DNA from: CAZTZL01 sp964537715
Lineage (GTDB): Bacteria; Zhuqueibacterota; QNDG01; DSAB01
Assembly (NCBI GenBank): GCA_964537715.1
Contig: CAZIAH010000107.1
Span: 1 to 12,537, forward strand
Length of the DNA: 12,537 nucleotides
Direction of reading: 5' to 3'
Positions 1 through 6,131 of this stretch are shown piece by piece. Under the pieces are notes generated by a model. It worked only from the letters and a program-made list of their open reading frames with translations. It made no database searches and was not told where the DNA came from. How positions within the stretch are numbered: position 1 is the first letter of the stretch; every line of letters begins with the position of its first letter. A program made the translations under genes and the position numbers.

Positions 1-71
1 TTTTATACATTATATTCAAGACGTTTTCACACAGTCTCTGAGTTTGGGAACGAGAGAAAAAAGGAGATGAA

Positions 72-266
72 ATGAAAAAGAGTGAAATTTTCTCATTCAT
101 AACCTGTCCGTTGATATTCTCTTTAGTGTTAATATTTACTGGAATATATGCGACCAGTCAACGGCCTGAACTACCACAAGGAATAATATTAATTTGTTCA
201 GGTATCATCTGCGCTTGCTTTTACGGAACAAATTCTTTATTAGCAAAAATAAGTAATAATAAATAA
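72..266 (+). CDS. Small two-helix membrane protein, unknown function
   Basis: A 64-residue protein that I do not recognise. A good AGGAG ribosome binding site at 62-66 lies 5 bases before the ATG, which supports both the gene and its start. Two hydrophobic stretches, at about residues 7-27 and 37-56, are joined by a short polar loop (about residues 28-36). The tail is basic (KISNNK), so a small inner-membrane hairpin protein is the simplest reading. The stop is followed within 60 bp by a palindromic hairpin and the first R element, so it appears to be a stand-alone gene. There is no partner gene in the visible sequence. Its real role cannot be read from sequence alone. Confidence 0.6.
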   Translation: MKKSEIFSFITCPLIFSLVLIFTGIYATSQRPELPQGIILICSGIICACFYGTNSLLAKISNNK

Positions 267-287
267 GATTTGCACTAATGCCCGATA

Positions 288-318
288 GTTTAGATTGCCC
301 AGGATATCCATCCTGGGC
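288..318. repeat. GGAT-loop hairpin, inverted copy of the 3535-3564 segment
   Basis: A perfect 9-bp stem (GCCCAGGAT / ATCCTGGGC, 297-318) closes a 4-base loop. Read on the - strand, 288-317 matches 3535-3564 on the + strand at nearly every base, including the flanking AATCTAAAC-like tail. It is therefore a dispersed repeat module, placed here just outside R copy 1 and there inside R copy 4. It has no T-run on the + strand side, so I do not call it a terminator. Confidence 0.7.
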
Positions 319-321
319 AGC

Positions 322-440
322 GATCGACCTGGGATTCTACCCCAGGACGTAAAAAAAACGAGGGTTCAACCCTCTTTCGAATCCCGCCAAAGCGGGATGA
401 GAAATCTTCACATTCCAGAGTAGAACCTTGGAAGGATCAA
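322..440 (+). repeat. R element, copy 1
   Basis: First copy of a roughly 118-bp interspersed element. The order is: terminal GATCG; hairpin 1 (CCTGGG..CCCAGG) with an ACGT and A-run after it; hairpin 2 (GAGGGTT-CAA-CCCTC); hairpin 3 (ATCCCGCC-AAA-GCGGGAT); a conserved GAGAAATCTT spacer; hairpin 4 (CCAGAG..CTTGG, one mismatch); and a terminal GGATCAA. It fills most of the gap between the 64-aa gene and the flavodoxin gene. Confidence 0.9.
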
Positions 441-464
441 GGAAATGAAAAGGAATTATGAATT

Positions 465-1058
465 ATGCGTAAGAGAGCAATACTCATAAATGGTTCATTA
501 AGAGTCAATGGAAATACCGATGCTATTTTAAAAAGTCTGCTAGAAGGTGCACATAATACAGATATATTAATAAAACAATTCGTCTTAAGAAAAATGAAAA
601 TAAACGACTGCAAAGGTTGTTATTATTGCTATGACAATAATACATGTTCGATTAAGGACGACATGCAGGAAATACATCATGAAATACAACAGTCCGATTT
701 AATTATTCTTGCTTCGCCAATGTATTGGTGGGGCGTTACAGGGTTAATGAAAACATTTATTGACAGACTCTATTTATATTATCCTAAAAGGAATGGGCAT
801 CTTGTGGCAGGGAAAAAACTCATTTTAATTGTCCCTATGAATGTCAATGAAAAACAACATGGGCACGAAGCTTATATGTCGGAAATTGAACCTATTCAAA
901 TGACATCAAAATATATTTTTAAAAGACTCAACATTCAGATATTAGATATCATATTTTATCCAGGTCTTCGTGCAAAAGGAGAAGTGATTAAAAATAAAGA
1001 ATATTTAAAACATTCATATAATTTAGGGCAAGAATTAACTCATTTAATTAGTTCGTAG
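465..1058 (+). CDS. Flavodoxin-fold NAD(P)H:FMN reductase, iron-sulfur flavoprotein type
   Basis: A 197-aa member of the NADPH-dependent FMN reductase / flavodoxin-like family. The N-terminal phosphate-binding loop reads NGSLRVNGNT (residues 9-18). A compact cysteine cluster, Cys49-x2-Cys52-x2-Cys55-x5-Cys61, followed by IKDDM, fits the C-x2-C-x2-C-x4-7-C pattern of archaeal and bacterial iron-sulfur flavoproteins (Isf), so it may bind a [4Fe-4S] cluster beside FMN. The motif ASPMYWWGVTGLMKTFIDR (residues 83-101) is the typical FMN-contacting and dimer segment. It is expected to be a cytosolic oxidoreductase of unknown electron acceptor. AAAAGGA at 448-454 supports the ATG at 465. The gene stands alone between R copy 1 and its own terminator. 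Some family members keep these cysteines without a proven cluster, so the cofactor is uncertain. Confidence 0.88.
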   Translation: MRKRAILINGSLRVNGNTDAILKSLLEGAHNTDILIKQFVLRKMKINDCKGCYYCYDNNTCSIKDDMQEIHHEIQQSDLIILASPMYWWGVTGLMKTFIDRLYLYYPKRNGHLVAGKKLILIVPMNVNEKQHGHEAYMSEIEPIQMTSKYIFKRLNIQILDIIFYPGLRAKGEVIKNKEYLKHSYNLGQELTHLISS

Positions 1059-1061
1059 GTT

Positions 1062-1100
1062 CGATACGTTCCGCTTTACCGGAACTATCGGATATTTTTT
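1062..1100 (+). terminator. Factor-independent terminator after the flavodoxin gene
   Basis: The stem is CGATA-(C)-GTTCCG paired with CGGAAC-TATCG around a CTTTAC loop (1062-1090), 11 pairs with one bulged C. GATATTTTTT follows directly. It starts 3 bases after the flavodoxin stop, the expected place for an intrinsic terminator. Confidence 0.75.
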
Positions 1101-1120
1101 ATTCCAAATCATTCTTTAAC

Positions 1121-1152
1121 AAAAAGCCCGAGACTCCAAACGGAGTTTTCGA
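1121..1152 (-). terminator. Terminator-like hairpin on - strand, near-copy of the gltBD terminator
   Basis: Read on the - strand it gives a CTCCGTTTGGAG-centred hairpin (CGAAAACTCC / GGAGTCTCG, with GT pairs and a bulge) followed by GGGCTTTTTG. The loop and inner stem are the same as at 10718-10750 downstream of gltD. No convincing - strand gene lies upstream here, only the 21-bp array, so it is either a stranded copy or marks a lost gene. It also stands back to back with the flavodoxin terminator. Confidence 0.6.
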
Positions 1153-1160
1153 AACAATAT

Positions 1161-1643
1161 CAGAATCGTACAGCAAGCACAAGCAATCATATTTCCTCTC
1201 CAAGCAATCATAAAACGACTCCAAGCAATCGTAAATCAAGTCCGAGCAATCATATTTCAGGTATGAGGAATGACATTTTATGTACGAGGAATCATATTTT
1301 AGGGGTGAGGAACGACATTTTAGCCCTGAGGAACCATATTTCAAATGCGAGGAACGGTATTTTAAGTGTGAGGAATCATTCTGCAAGTGGTAGGAACCAT
1401 TTTGTAAGCGGTAGGAATCGTTCTGCAGGCGGTAGGAATCATTCTGCAAGTGGTAGGAACCATTTTGTAAGTGGGAGGAATGGCTCTGCAGGTGGTAGGA
1501 ACCATTTTGTAAGTGGTAGGAATCATATTTTAACAGGGAGGAAACATATTTTAAGTGGTAGGAATCGCATTTTAACTGGTAGGAACCATTTTTCAAGTGG
1601 TAGGAATCGTTCCGTAAGTGGCAGGAACGGCTCTGCAGGCCGA
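1161..1643. repeat. 21-bp minisatellite, about 23 tandem units
   Basis: Units repeat in exact 21-base register from 1161 through 1643, with no indel that breaks phase. Typical units begin AGGAA(T/C)CAT and end AAGTGGT. The four left-most full units begin AGCAATC and are the most diverged; units from about 1371 onward are the most alike, and some near-identical units recur at 42-63 bp, hinting at higher-order copying. Because 21 is a multiple of three, both strands stay open. The - strand reading (1099-1596) gives heptapeptides such as NGSYHLQ and the + strand reading (1263-1703) gives GRNHFVS. Neither has a proper ribosome binding site. The - strand frame also runs through the terminator hairpin at 1121-1152, and the + frame runs into repeat B. 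I therefore call it a repeat, with coding only possible. Confidence 0.9.
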
Positions 1644-1650
1644 AGGATAA

Positions 1651-1733
1651 AAATATTTTTGCGAATTTTTCTTGATTTCTTAAACAATTTCCATTATTTT
1701 TAAAATATTCTTACTCCTGAAAATACACCAACT
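1651..1733 (+). repeat. AT-rich repeat B, copy 1
   Basis: About 83 bp that recurs at 6041-6124 with roughly one change in six to eight bases. Shared blocks include TTGCGAATTT, CTTGATTTCTTA, CTTACTCCTG and AATACACCAACT. Here it follows the 21-bp array and leads, after 52 bp, into R copy 2. At 6041 it lies between R copies 7 and 8, so B and R travel together. Confidence 0.8.
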
Positions 1734-1785
1734 GTACCTACAACGACTTGTCCCTATTATTGGAAACTCTACCCTTCCACCGCCT

Positions 1786-1903
1786 GATCATCCTGGGGTT
1801 CACCCCCAGGACGTAAAAAAAAGGAGGTTCAACCCTCTTTCGAATCCCGCCAAAGCGGGATGAGAAATCTTTACATTCCAGGGTAAAACCCTGGAACGAA
1901 CAA
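1786..1903 (+). repeat. R element, copy 2
   Basis: A full-length copy with all four hairpins: CCTGGGG-TTC-ACCCCCAGG; GGAGGTTCAACCCTC; ATCCCGCCAAAGCGGGAT; and CCAGGGT..ACCCTGG. The left end reads GATCATCC, one base off the usual GATCGTCC, and the right end reads GGAACGAACAA. It lies 27 bp before the 63-aa gene. Confidence 0.9.
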
Positions 1904-1930
1904 AATTAACAAAATTAGAAGGTACTGAAA

Positions 1931-2122
1931 ATGAAAGAAACATTTATAGCACATCTCATTTATGGTGATCAAATTTTTTTCGTTGGTCATGAAACAGATA
2001 TAACTGAATCAAAAACACAATTTGCTTGCCTAACGAAAGAGGATGACCAAAAAATTTGGTTAAACATCAATCATATTGTTTCTATTACAAAAGCAAAAGA
2101 ACCAATAGTTACTAATCCTTAA
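1931..2122 (+). CDS. Small 63-aa protein, unknown function
   Basis: AGAAGG at 1917-1922 lies 8 bases before the ATG, which supports a real gene. The 63 residues alternate hydrophobic and polar positions in short stretches (FIAHLIYG, IFFVGHE, FACLTKE, KIWLNINHIVSIT), the look of a small all-beta protein. No signal peptide or membrane segment is seen. The ending LNINHIVSI resembles the last strand of several small beta-barrel families in which a backbone strand closes the sheet, but this is too weak for a family name. It is bounded on both sides by R elements, with 27 bp before the start and 9 bp after the stop, so it looks like a one-gene unit. I do not recognise the family. Confidence 0.6.
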   Translation: MKETFIAHLIYGDQIFFVGHETDITESKTQFACLTKEDDQKIWLNINHIVSITKAKEPIVTNP

Positions 2123-2131
2123 TCAGAGATC

Positions 2132-2250
2132 GATCGTCCTGGGGTTCTGCCCCATGTCGTAAAAAATAAGGAGGATTCAACCCTCTTTCGAATCCCGCCA
2201 AAGCGGGATGAGAAATCTTTACGTTCCAGGCAGAACCCTGGAACGATTAA
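2132..2250 (+). repeat. R element, copy 3
   Basis: Starts GATCGTCCTGGGG and ends GGAACGATTAA. Hairpin 1 is partly spoiled on its right arm (CCCCATG instead of CCCCAGG); hairpins 2, 3 and 4 are intact or nearly so. It lies between the 63-aa gene and the esterase and stops 29 bp before the esterase ATG. A longer in-frame start at 2208 for the esterase would fall inside this repeat. Confidence 0.9.
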
Positions 2251-2279
2251 GTATAAATTTAAAAATTGGGGGAATAATC

Positions 2280-3428
2280 ATGAAATCAAATCATCTAATT
2301 ATACAGATTTTATTGATTATCTTTTTAATCATTGCACTACCAGTTTTCATGATGGCACAAGAAAAAAAGCGTCGCGTAGAAGTAGGTTCCGAAATACGCA
2401 CAATTCACTCCACTATCCGTGATCAAGATTACGATCTTTATATCAATTTGCCACGCGGGTATGAAAGTGACAGCACCAAGGCATACCCTGTACTTTACGC
2501 TTTGGATGGTCAGTGGAGTTTTATAGGAATTGTATTTATCTATGGAATACAGTACTACGATAGACTTGTTCCAGAAATAATAATTGTTGGTATCACATGG
2601 GCAGGTGAAAATGCAAACTATGATTCTCTGCGTGCGATAGATTATTCCCTGACAACAAGTAAGGACTTTAAAAACTCACCAGGAGGAGCTAAAATATTTC
2701 TTAAAGTTTTAAAGCAGGAAATCATTCCTTTCATTGATAAAGAATACAGGACGATTAAGGGTAATCGAGCGCTTGTGAGTGGTTCATTAAGTGGTTTATT
2801 TGCATTTTATTCTCTATTTCATGAAACAAACCTCTTTGATCGTTATATCATTTCCAGTCCTCCTCTTTTTTGGGATAATAAAATAGCTTTTAAATATGAA
2901 GAAGAATATGCAAGCCAGCATTCGGATCTTAATGCTCGTATATATATGGCAATGGGAGAATATGAATACCCCTGGACTGGCAAAGATTTTCAAACCATGA
3001 TAGATCAGCTCAAATCCAGAGATTACAAAAATTTAAAAATTGAAAGCCGTATTATTGACGGTATGAGCCATTCAGGAAATGAATCCGTGGCCTATAGCAG
3101 GGGCATGATATACATTTATAAAAGGCCTTCATTATTACTACCGCAAACTTTGCTGGAAGAATTTTCCGGAACCTATATAACGGCTTCCGGAGATACTGTT
3201 GAAATAATAGTAGATAACGGGAATCTGGTGCAGATAGATAATGGAAAACTGGCACAGCTTGTACCTCAATGCGGGCCTAACATAAAGCTTTTTGCAATGA
3301 GTAATTCAGATTTTTATACCTTAGGAATTGATTATTCTGTCCATTTTAAAAGATCGGAAAATGGAGAAGTGGTTGGTTTTGGCTGTAAATTAGGTAATGA
3401 AAACTTTTATGTAACAAAAATAAAATAA
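2280..3428 (+). CDS. Secreted alpha/beta-hydrolase esterase (EstD/enterochelin-esterase-like) with C-terminal DUF3471-like domain
   Basis: A 382-aa protein of the putative-esterase superfamily (COG2819 type). Residues 1-26 form a signal peptide with a long hydrophobic core ending MMAQ, so it is exported. The hydrolase core (about 40-285) has YDLYINLPRGY, PVLYALDGQ (71-78) and the nucleophile elbow SGSLSGLFAFY, with Ser169 the likely nucleophile. GMSHSGN supplies a candidate catalytic His264. Both glycines that usually flank the elbow are replaced by serine. Residues from about 292 on (LEEFSGTYITASGDTVEI..) resemble the DUF3471-like beta domain often attached to secreted serine hydrolases. The start at 2280 is chosen because GGGGGA lies just upstream and the signal peptide begins there; the extra 24 residues from 2208 are encoded by R copy 3. 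The substrate is unknown. It stands alone between two R copies. Confidence 0.85.
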   Translation: MKSNHLIIQILLIIFLIIALPVFMMAQEKKRRVEVGSEIRTIHSTIRDQDYDLYINLPRGYESDSTKAYPVLYALDGQWSFIGIVFIYGIQYYDRLVPEIIIVGITWAGENANYDSLRAIDYSLTTSKDFKNSPGGAKIFLKVLKQEIIPFIDKEYRTIKGNRALVSGSLSGLFAFYSLFHETNLFDRYIISSPPLFWDNKIAFKYEEEYASQHSDLNARIYMAMGEYEYPWTGKDFQTMIDQLKSRDYKNLKIESRIIDGMSHSGNESVAYSRGMIYIYKRPSLLLPQTLLEEFSGTYITASGDTVEIIVDNGNLVQIDNGKLAQLVPQCGPNIKLFAMSNSDFYTLGIDYSVHFKRSENGEVVGFGCKLGNENFYVTKIK

Positions 3429-3435
3429 TCACACA

Positions 3436-3575
3436 GATCGTCCTGGGGTTCTGCCCCAGGACGGATAAGAAGGAGGATTCAACCCTTCGATATTACATGT
3501 GCTTTCGGGACGGATGTCCCGGTTTCATTTCACACCCGGGATGGATATCCCGGGCGATCTAAACCCTGAACGAGC
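3436..3575 (+). repeat. R element, copy 4, with replaced centre
   Basis: The left end (GATCGTCC, hairpin 1, GGAGGATTCAACCC) is typical. The usual hairpin 3 and GAGAAATCTT spacer are missing. In their place stand two GGAT-loop hairpins, CGGGAC-GGAT-GTCCCG (3506-3521) and CCCGGGAT-GGAT-ATCCCGGG (3535-3554). The end, AAACCCTGAACGAGCA, is a worn version of the usual right terminus. The 3535-3564 part is the inverted match of 288-317. It reads as a modular recombinant of the element. Confidence 0.8.
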
Positions 3576-3587
3576 AGAGTAAACAAT

Positions 3588-4337
3588 ATGACTAAATTTA
3601 TAAAATTAATCACTATACTTTTTATTGTACCAGTTGCATTATTTGCACAAAAGATTAATTTGAAAAATATTGAAGGATATTATGAATATTTGAGAATTTG
3701 TGATTCAACAAAGACAATAATTGATTCTGTTCGCTGCAAGTTTATATTCCTTAATAATGCATCTGATGATTTACCAATAATTGAGGCTGATTTAATTGAT
3801 TTCATCTTTTTAACAGACACAAGTTTTTTATATCTTTGGAGTGTTGAAGTAAATGATAATAAACTGGAGCCAACATATTTTAAATTATTTCAGACCAATT
3901 TAAAGAAAGATGAAACATGGAGCTTAAAGTCCGAGACGGGTTTCGGTTCAGGCACTTTTGGTATTGAGTTTAAATGTTTAAGTATGGATACTACTATTGC
4001 AATAAAGCCGTTAAAATTAGATCACCTGAAATTAATTGAAGAACGTCGATGGGTTGACGTAGGCGGGATCTGGGATACAAGGATATTTGGATTTGATAAA
4101 GAATATAAAATTGCTTATTACGAACATTACTATGACAAATGTATAGCAAACAAAGATATTTTTATCATCAATAATTTCGTTCCAAAATATATGTTCGATG
4201 ACAATGAAGCCACTAAGTGGTTACATGAGAAAAAGTTAAATTCTTATCATTGGACAGGAATTAATAGATATAAAGATTCAGAAGAGATAATTAAAAAAAT
4301 AATAGCGCCATCTTTTCCGAGTGAAAAAAAGGAATGA
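3588..4337 (+). CDS. Secreted 249-aa protein, unknown function
   Basis: Residues 1-20 form a clear signal peptide (basic MTKFIK, hydrophobic core, LFAQ cleavage context), so the protein is exported to the periplasm or outside. There is no lipobox cysteine at the cleavage site. The mature part is rich in aromatic and acidic residues, with beta-like stretches (IEGYYEYLRICDS, FIFLTDTSFLYLWSVEV) and a tail containing WTGINRYKDSEEIIKK. I recognise no catalytic motif or named domain. The ribosome binding site is weak (GAGCAGAG, spacing about 8-10), typical of lineages that rely little on Shine-Dalgarno pairing. It begins 12 bp after the end of R copy 4 and stops 9 bp before R copy 5, so again it is one gene between two repeats. 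Confidence 0.7.
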   Translation: MTKFIKLITILFIVPVALFAQKINLKNIEGYYEYLRICDSTKTIIDSVRCKFIFLNNASDDLPIIEADLIDFIFLTDTSFLYLWSVEVNDNKLEPTYFKLFQTNLKKDETWSLKSETGFGSGTFGIEFKCLSMDTTIAIKPLKLDHLKLIEERRWVDVGGIWDTRIFGFDKEYKIAYYEHYYDKCIANKDIFIINNFVPKYMFDDNEATKWLHEKKLNSYHWTGINRYKDSEEIIKKIIAPSFPSEKKE

Positions 4338-4346
4338 GTGCTTTCA

Positions 4347-4462
4347 GATCGTCCTGGAGTTCTGCCCCAGGACGTAAAAAGGAGGATTCAACTCTCTTTC
4401 GAAGCCCGCTAAAGCGGAATGAGAAATCTTTACGTTCCAGGGTAGAACCCTGGAATGATCAA
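4347..4462 (+). repeat. R element, copy 5
   Basis: A full-length copy running from GATCGTCCTGGAG to GGAATGATCAA. Hairpin 3 has paired-arm changes (AGCCCGCTAAAGCGGAAT), with the core still able to pair. Hairpin 4 is perfect (CCAGGGT..ACCCTGG). It separates the secreted 249-aa gene from the 178-aa gene. Confidence 0.9.
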
Positions 4463-4491
4463 GATTTTAACCTATTGAATAGGAGGAAAAA

Positions 4492-5028
4492 ATGAGCGAG
4501 ACAATCTTAAAACTGAAGCTGATGGGGCCAAGTGTACTAGTTAAGGAAGACACTTGTCGTGATGTACCAAGACAAGCGTGGCGATGGCACTTTGATAAGG
4601 GGGTTGCGTATAATAGCGATGACGATCCAGTCTTACAGTATGTGAGCTGTTCCACACTGTATGCTTTTCTTGACGTACGTCAGATGACGCTAACATTAGT
4701 AAGCGGAATTGGAAGGACCGCTCATTCGGCTTTCACCGCAAACATGACCTTACAAGGTCTCTACAGTCCTTATGGATATCCTTTGTTGGCTAAGGGTTCA
4801 ATCAGTGCAGCATCAAAAGAGTACGCGAAAGCAATAGGGGCGACATTTGAAATGACGGATGTTCCTGGGGAAGAATATGAATACCAACTCAAAATAGAAA
4901 AGGATATATTCGAAAATTGCAAGGCTCAAGTGATAACACCCGAAGAGATATCAGCACTTAATTTTAAACTCCATGAATTTGTACCTCAACAATACGAGGG
5001 ATTTAGGTTGCCACCACCATCTCCGTGA
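4492..5028 (+). CDS. 178-aa cytosolic protein, unknown function
   Basis: A perfect AGGAGG at 4481-4486 lies 5 bases before the ATG, the strongest ribosome binding site of the left part. The protein lacks a signal peptide or membrane helix. Its N-terminus is beta-like (ILKLKLMGPSVLVKED), the middle has DVRQMTLTLVSGIGRT, and it ends in a proline-rich LPPPSP tail. No motif is recognised, and I cannot assign a family. Base composition is a little less AT-rich than in the neighbouring 249-aa gene, which suggests a separate origin. It stands alone between R copies 5 and 6. A function cannot be stated from the sequence. Confidence 0.65.
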   Translation: MSETILKLKLMGPSVLVKEDTCRDVPRQAWRWHFDKGVAYNSDDDPVLQYVSCSTLYAFLDVRQMTLTLVSGIGRTAHSAFTANMTLQGLYSPYGYPLLAKGSISAASKEYAKAIGATFEMTDVPGEEYEYQLKIEKDIFENCKAQVITPEEISALNFKLHEFVPQQYEGFRLPPPSP

Positions 5029-5103
5029 GTAGATACTAAATAGTATTTTGTTTCCTACTGCTAACTCGGGTAGTATAGATAAAGGTCATTTACGTACTGA
5101 TCG

Positions 5104-5125
5104 CCTCGGGTATTCTTAACCGAGG
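5104..5125. other. Hairpin after the 178-aa gene
   Basis: CCTCGG and CCGAGG can pair around a 10-base loop. No T-run follows on the + strand, so it is at best a weak terminator. The 306-base gap between 5028 and 5335 otherwise holds only this hairpin and R copy 6. Confidence 0.35.
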
Positions 5126-5136
5126 TAAATAAACCT

Positions 5137-5255
5137 GATCGTCCTGGGATTCACCCCCGGGACAAATAAAAAGGAGGGTTCAATCCTCTTTCGAATCCCG
5201 CCAAAGCGGGATGAGAAATCTTTACCGTTCCAGAATAGAACTCTGGAACGACCAA
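5137..5255 (+). repeat. R element, copy 6
   Basis: GATCGTCC at the left and GGAACGACCAA at the right. Hairpin 1 has changed on both arms (CCTGGGATTCACCCCCGGG) and hairpin 4 reads CCAGA..TCTGG where other copies have CCAGGG..CCCTGG. The altered stems can still pair, partly through GT pairs. Confidence 0.9.
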
Positions 5256-5334
5256 GAGGCATTGGAGTCTAATGATAGCTGAATCCAAGGTGGTCACAAT
5301 TTGCAACTAGCTCATGATATAAAAAAGGGTAAAA

Positions 5335-5854
5335 ATGCCGAAATCTAGAATCATTGTAAAAGTAGGCACTATCCAACAAAGAATCCTGCTTATCCGTGGC
5401 GAGAAAGTTATTATAGATTCTGACTTAGCAGAAGCATATGGTGTTACAACCAAGGCCTTAAACCAAGCAGTACGAAGAAATGCCGATCGATTTCCATCGG
5501 ATTTCATGTTTCGGCTTACAAAAGAGGAAAAACTCGAGGCGGTAACAAATTGTGACCACCTCCAGAATCTGAAATTTTCCCCTGTAACTCCATTATGTAT
5601 TTACGGAGCACGGAGCTATCATGGCGGCAAGTGTGCTTAATTCACCTAAGGCTTTAGAGGTAAGCGTTTTCGTTGTAAGGGCTTTTGTTAAGCTACGTCA
5701 AACCATTACCGAGCATAAAGAGATCGCGCGTAAGATCGCACAGATAGAGCGCAAGCTTTCAGATCACGACAATCAGATCTTGGTTTTGGTGGAAGCTATC
5801 AAACAATTAATGGACCCTAAGCCTCCACCCAAAAAACGACGTATCGGGTTTTAG
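5335..5854 (+). pseudogene. ORF6N-domain DNA-binding protein, split by a frameshift
   Basis: The first frame (5335-5640) encodes an ORF6N domain: ILLIRGEKVIIDSDLAEAYG, TKALNQAVRRNADRFPSDFMF, then LTKEEK and VTNCDHLQNLKFSPVTPLC. The family then continues with FTEHGA-type sequence. That sequence is present, but in the next frame from 5600: FTEHGAIMAASVLNSPKAL, then FVVRAFVKLRQ, a coiled-coil helix, and the family-typical proline- and lysine-rich end PPPKKRRIGF (stop at 5854). Removing one base at about 5599 rejoins the halves into a protein of about 172 aa, the usual length. No slippery heptamer is seen at the junction, so decay or a base-calling error is more likely than programmed frameshifting. 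Family members occur in phages and scattered through FCB-group genomes, where their role is unclear. The ribosome binding site is weak (AAAAAGGG). Confidence 0.85.
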
Positions 5855-5933
5855 ACGGACTGACCGCAACATCTGTATGCACAAGGACCGTGTGGCTTGT
5901 GATGCAGGGTGTTAGTACTATCAAATCGTCCTG

Positions 5934-6041
5934 GGGTTTACCCCAGGTCGTAAAAAGAAGGAGGGTTCAACCCTCTTTCGAATCCCGCCAAAGCGGGATG
6001 AGAAATCTTTACGTTTTAGGGTAGAACCCTGGAACGATCAA
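5934..6041 (+). repeat. R element, copy 7
   Basis: Slightly shorter at the left (AATCGTCCTGGGG-TTTA-CCCCAGG). Hairpins 2 and 3 are perfect. Hairpin 4 keeps AGGGTAGAACCCT but its outer left arm has mutated (GTTTTAGG). The right end is GGAACGATCAA, and repeat B copy 2 follows with no gap. Confidence 0.9.
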
Positions 6042-6130
6042 ATATATTTGCGAATTTATCTTGATTTCTTATATAATTTACATTATTTTAAAACTATTCT
6101 TACTCCTGGAAATACACCAACTACACTTCC
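6041..6130 (+). repeat. AT-rich repeat B, copy 2
   Basis: Matches 1651-1733 over its length, through AATACACCAACT. Here CTTCC then leads straight into the next R (GATCGTCC), whereas copy 1 has about 50 extra bases before its R. A B-plus-R composite therefore exists twice, and one of the two has gained or lost an internal piece. Confidence 0.8.
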
Positions 6131-6131
6131 T

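Noticed and set aside
1099..1596. - strand frame of 165 codons with NGSYHLQ-type heptapeptides
   Set aside because: It has no ribosome binding site, starts within the repeat, and its last codons read through a terminator hairpin. It is open mainly because the 21-bp unit is a multiple of three.
1161..1643. CRISPR array
   Set aside because: The units are directly abutting 21-mers without unique spacers, and no cas genes are present.
1263..1703. + strand frame of 146 codons with GRNHFVS-type repeats
   Set aside because: It is antisense to the other open frame in the same array and runs into noncoding repeat B. The start has only a poor ribosome binding site.
2208..2279. Longer esterase start at 2208
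   Set aside because: These 24 codons lie in R copy 3 and would bury the signal peptide. The ATG at 2280 has its own G-rich ribosome binding site.
5590..5605. Programmed frameshift in the ORF6N gene
   Set aside because: No slippery heptamer, stimulatory stem-loop or internal Shine-Dalgarno is visible at the junction.
322..6041. R elements as tRNA genes or tRNA fragments, because of TTCGAATCCCGCC
   Set aside because: The T-loop-like word is followed by a local hairpin (CCCGCCAAAGCGGG). No anticodon arm, D arm or acceptor stem can be built around it.
322..6041. R elements as integron attC sites
   Set aside because: The outer ends are GATCGT/ACGATC, and no RYYYAAC/GTTRRRY pair is found at the boundaries. 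I kept only the layout analogy.
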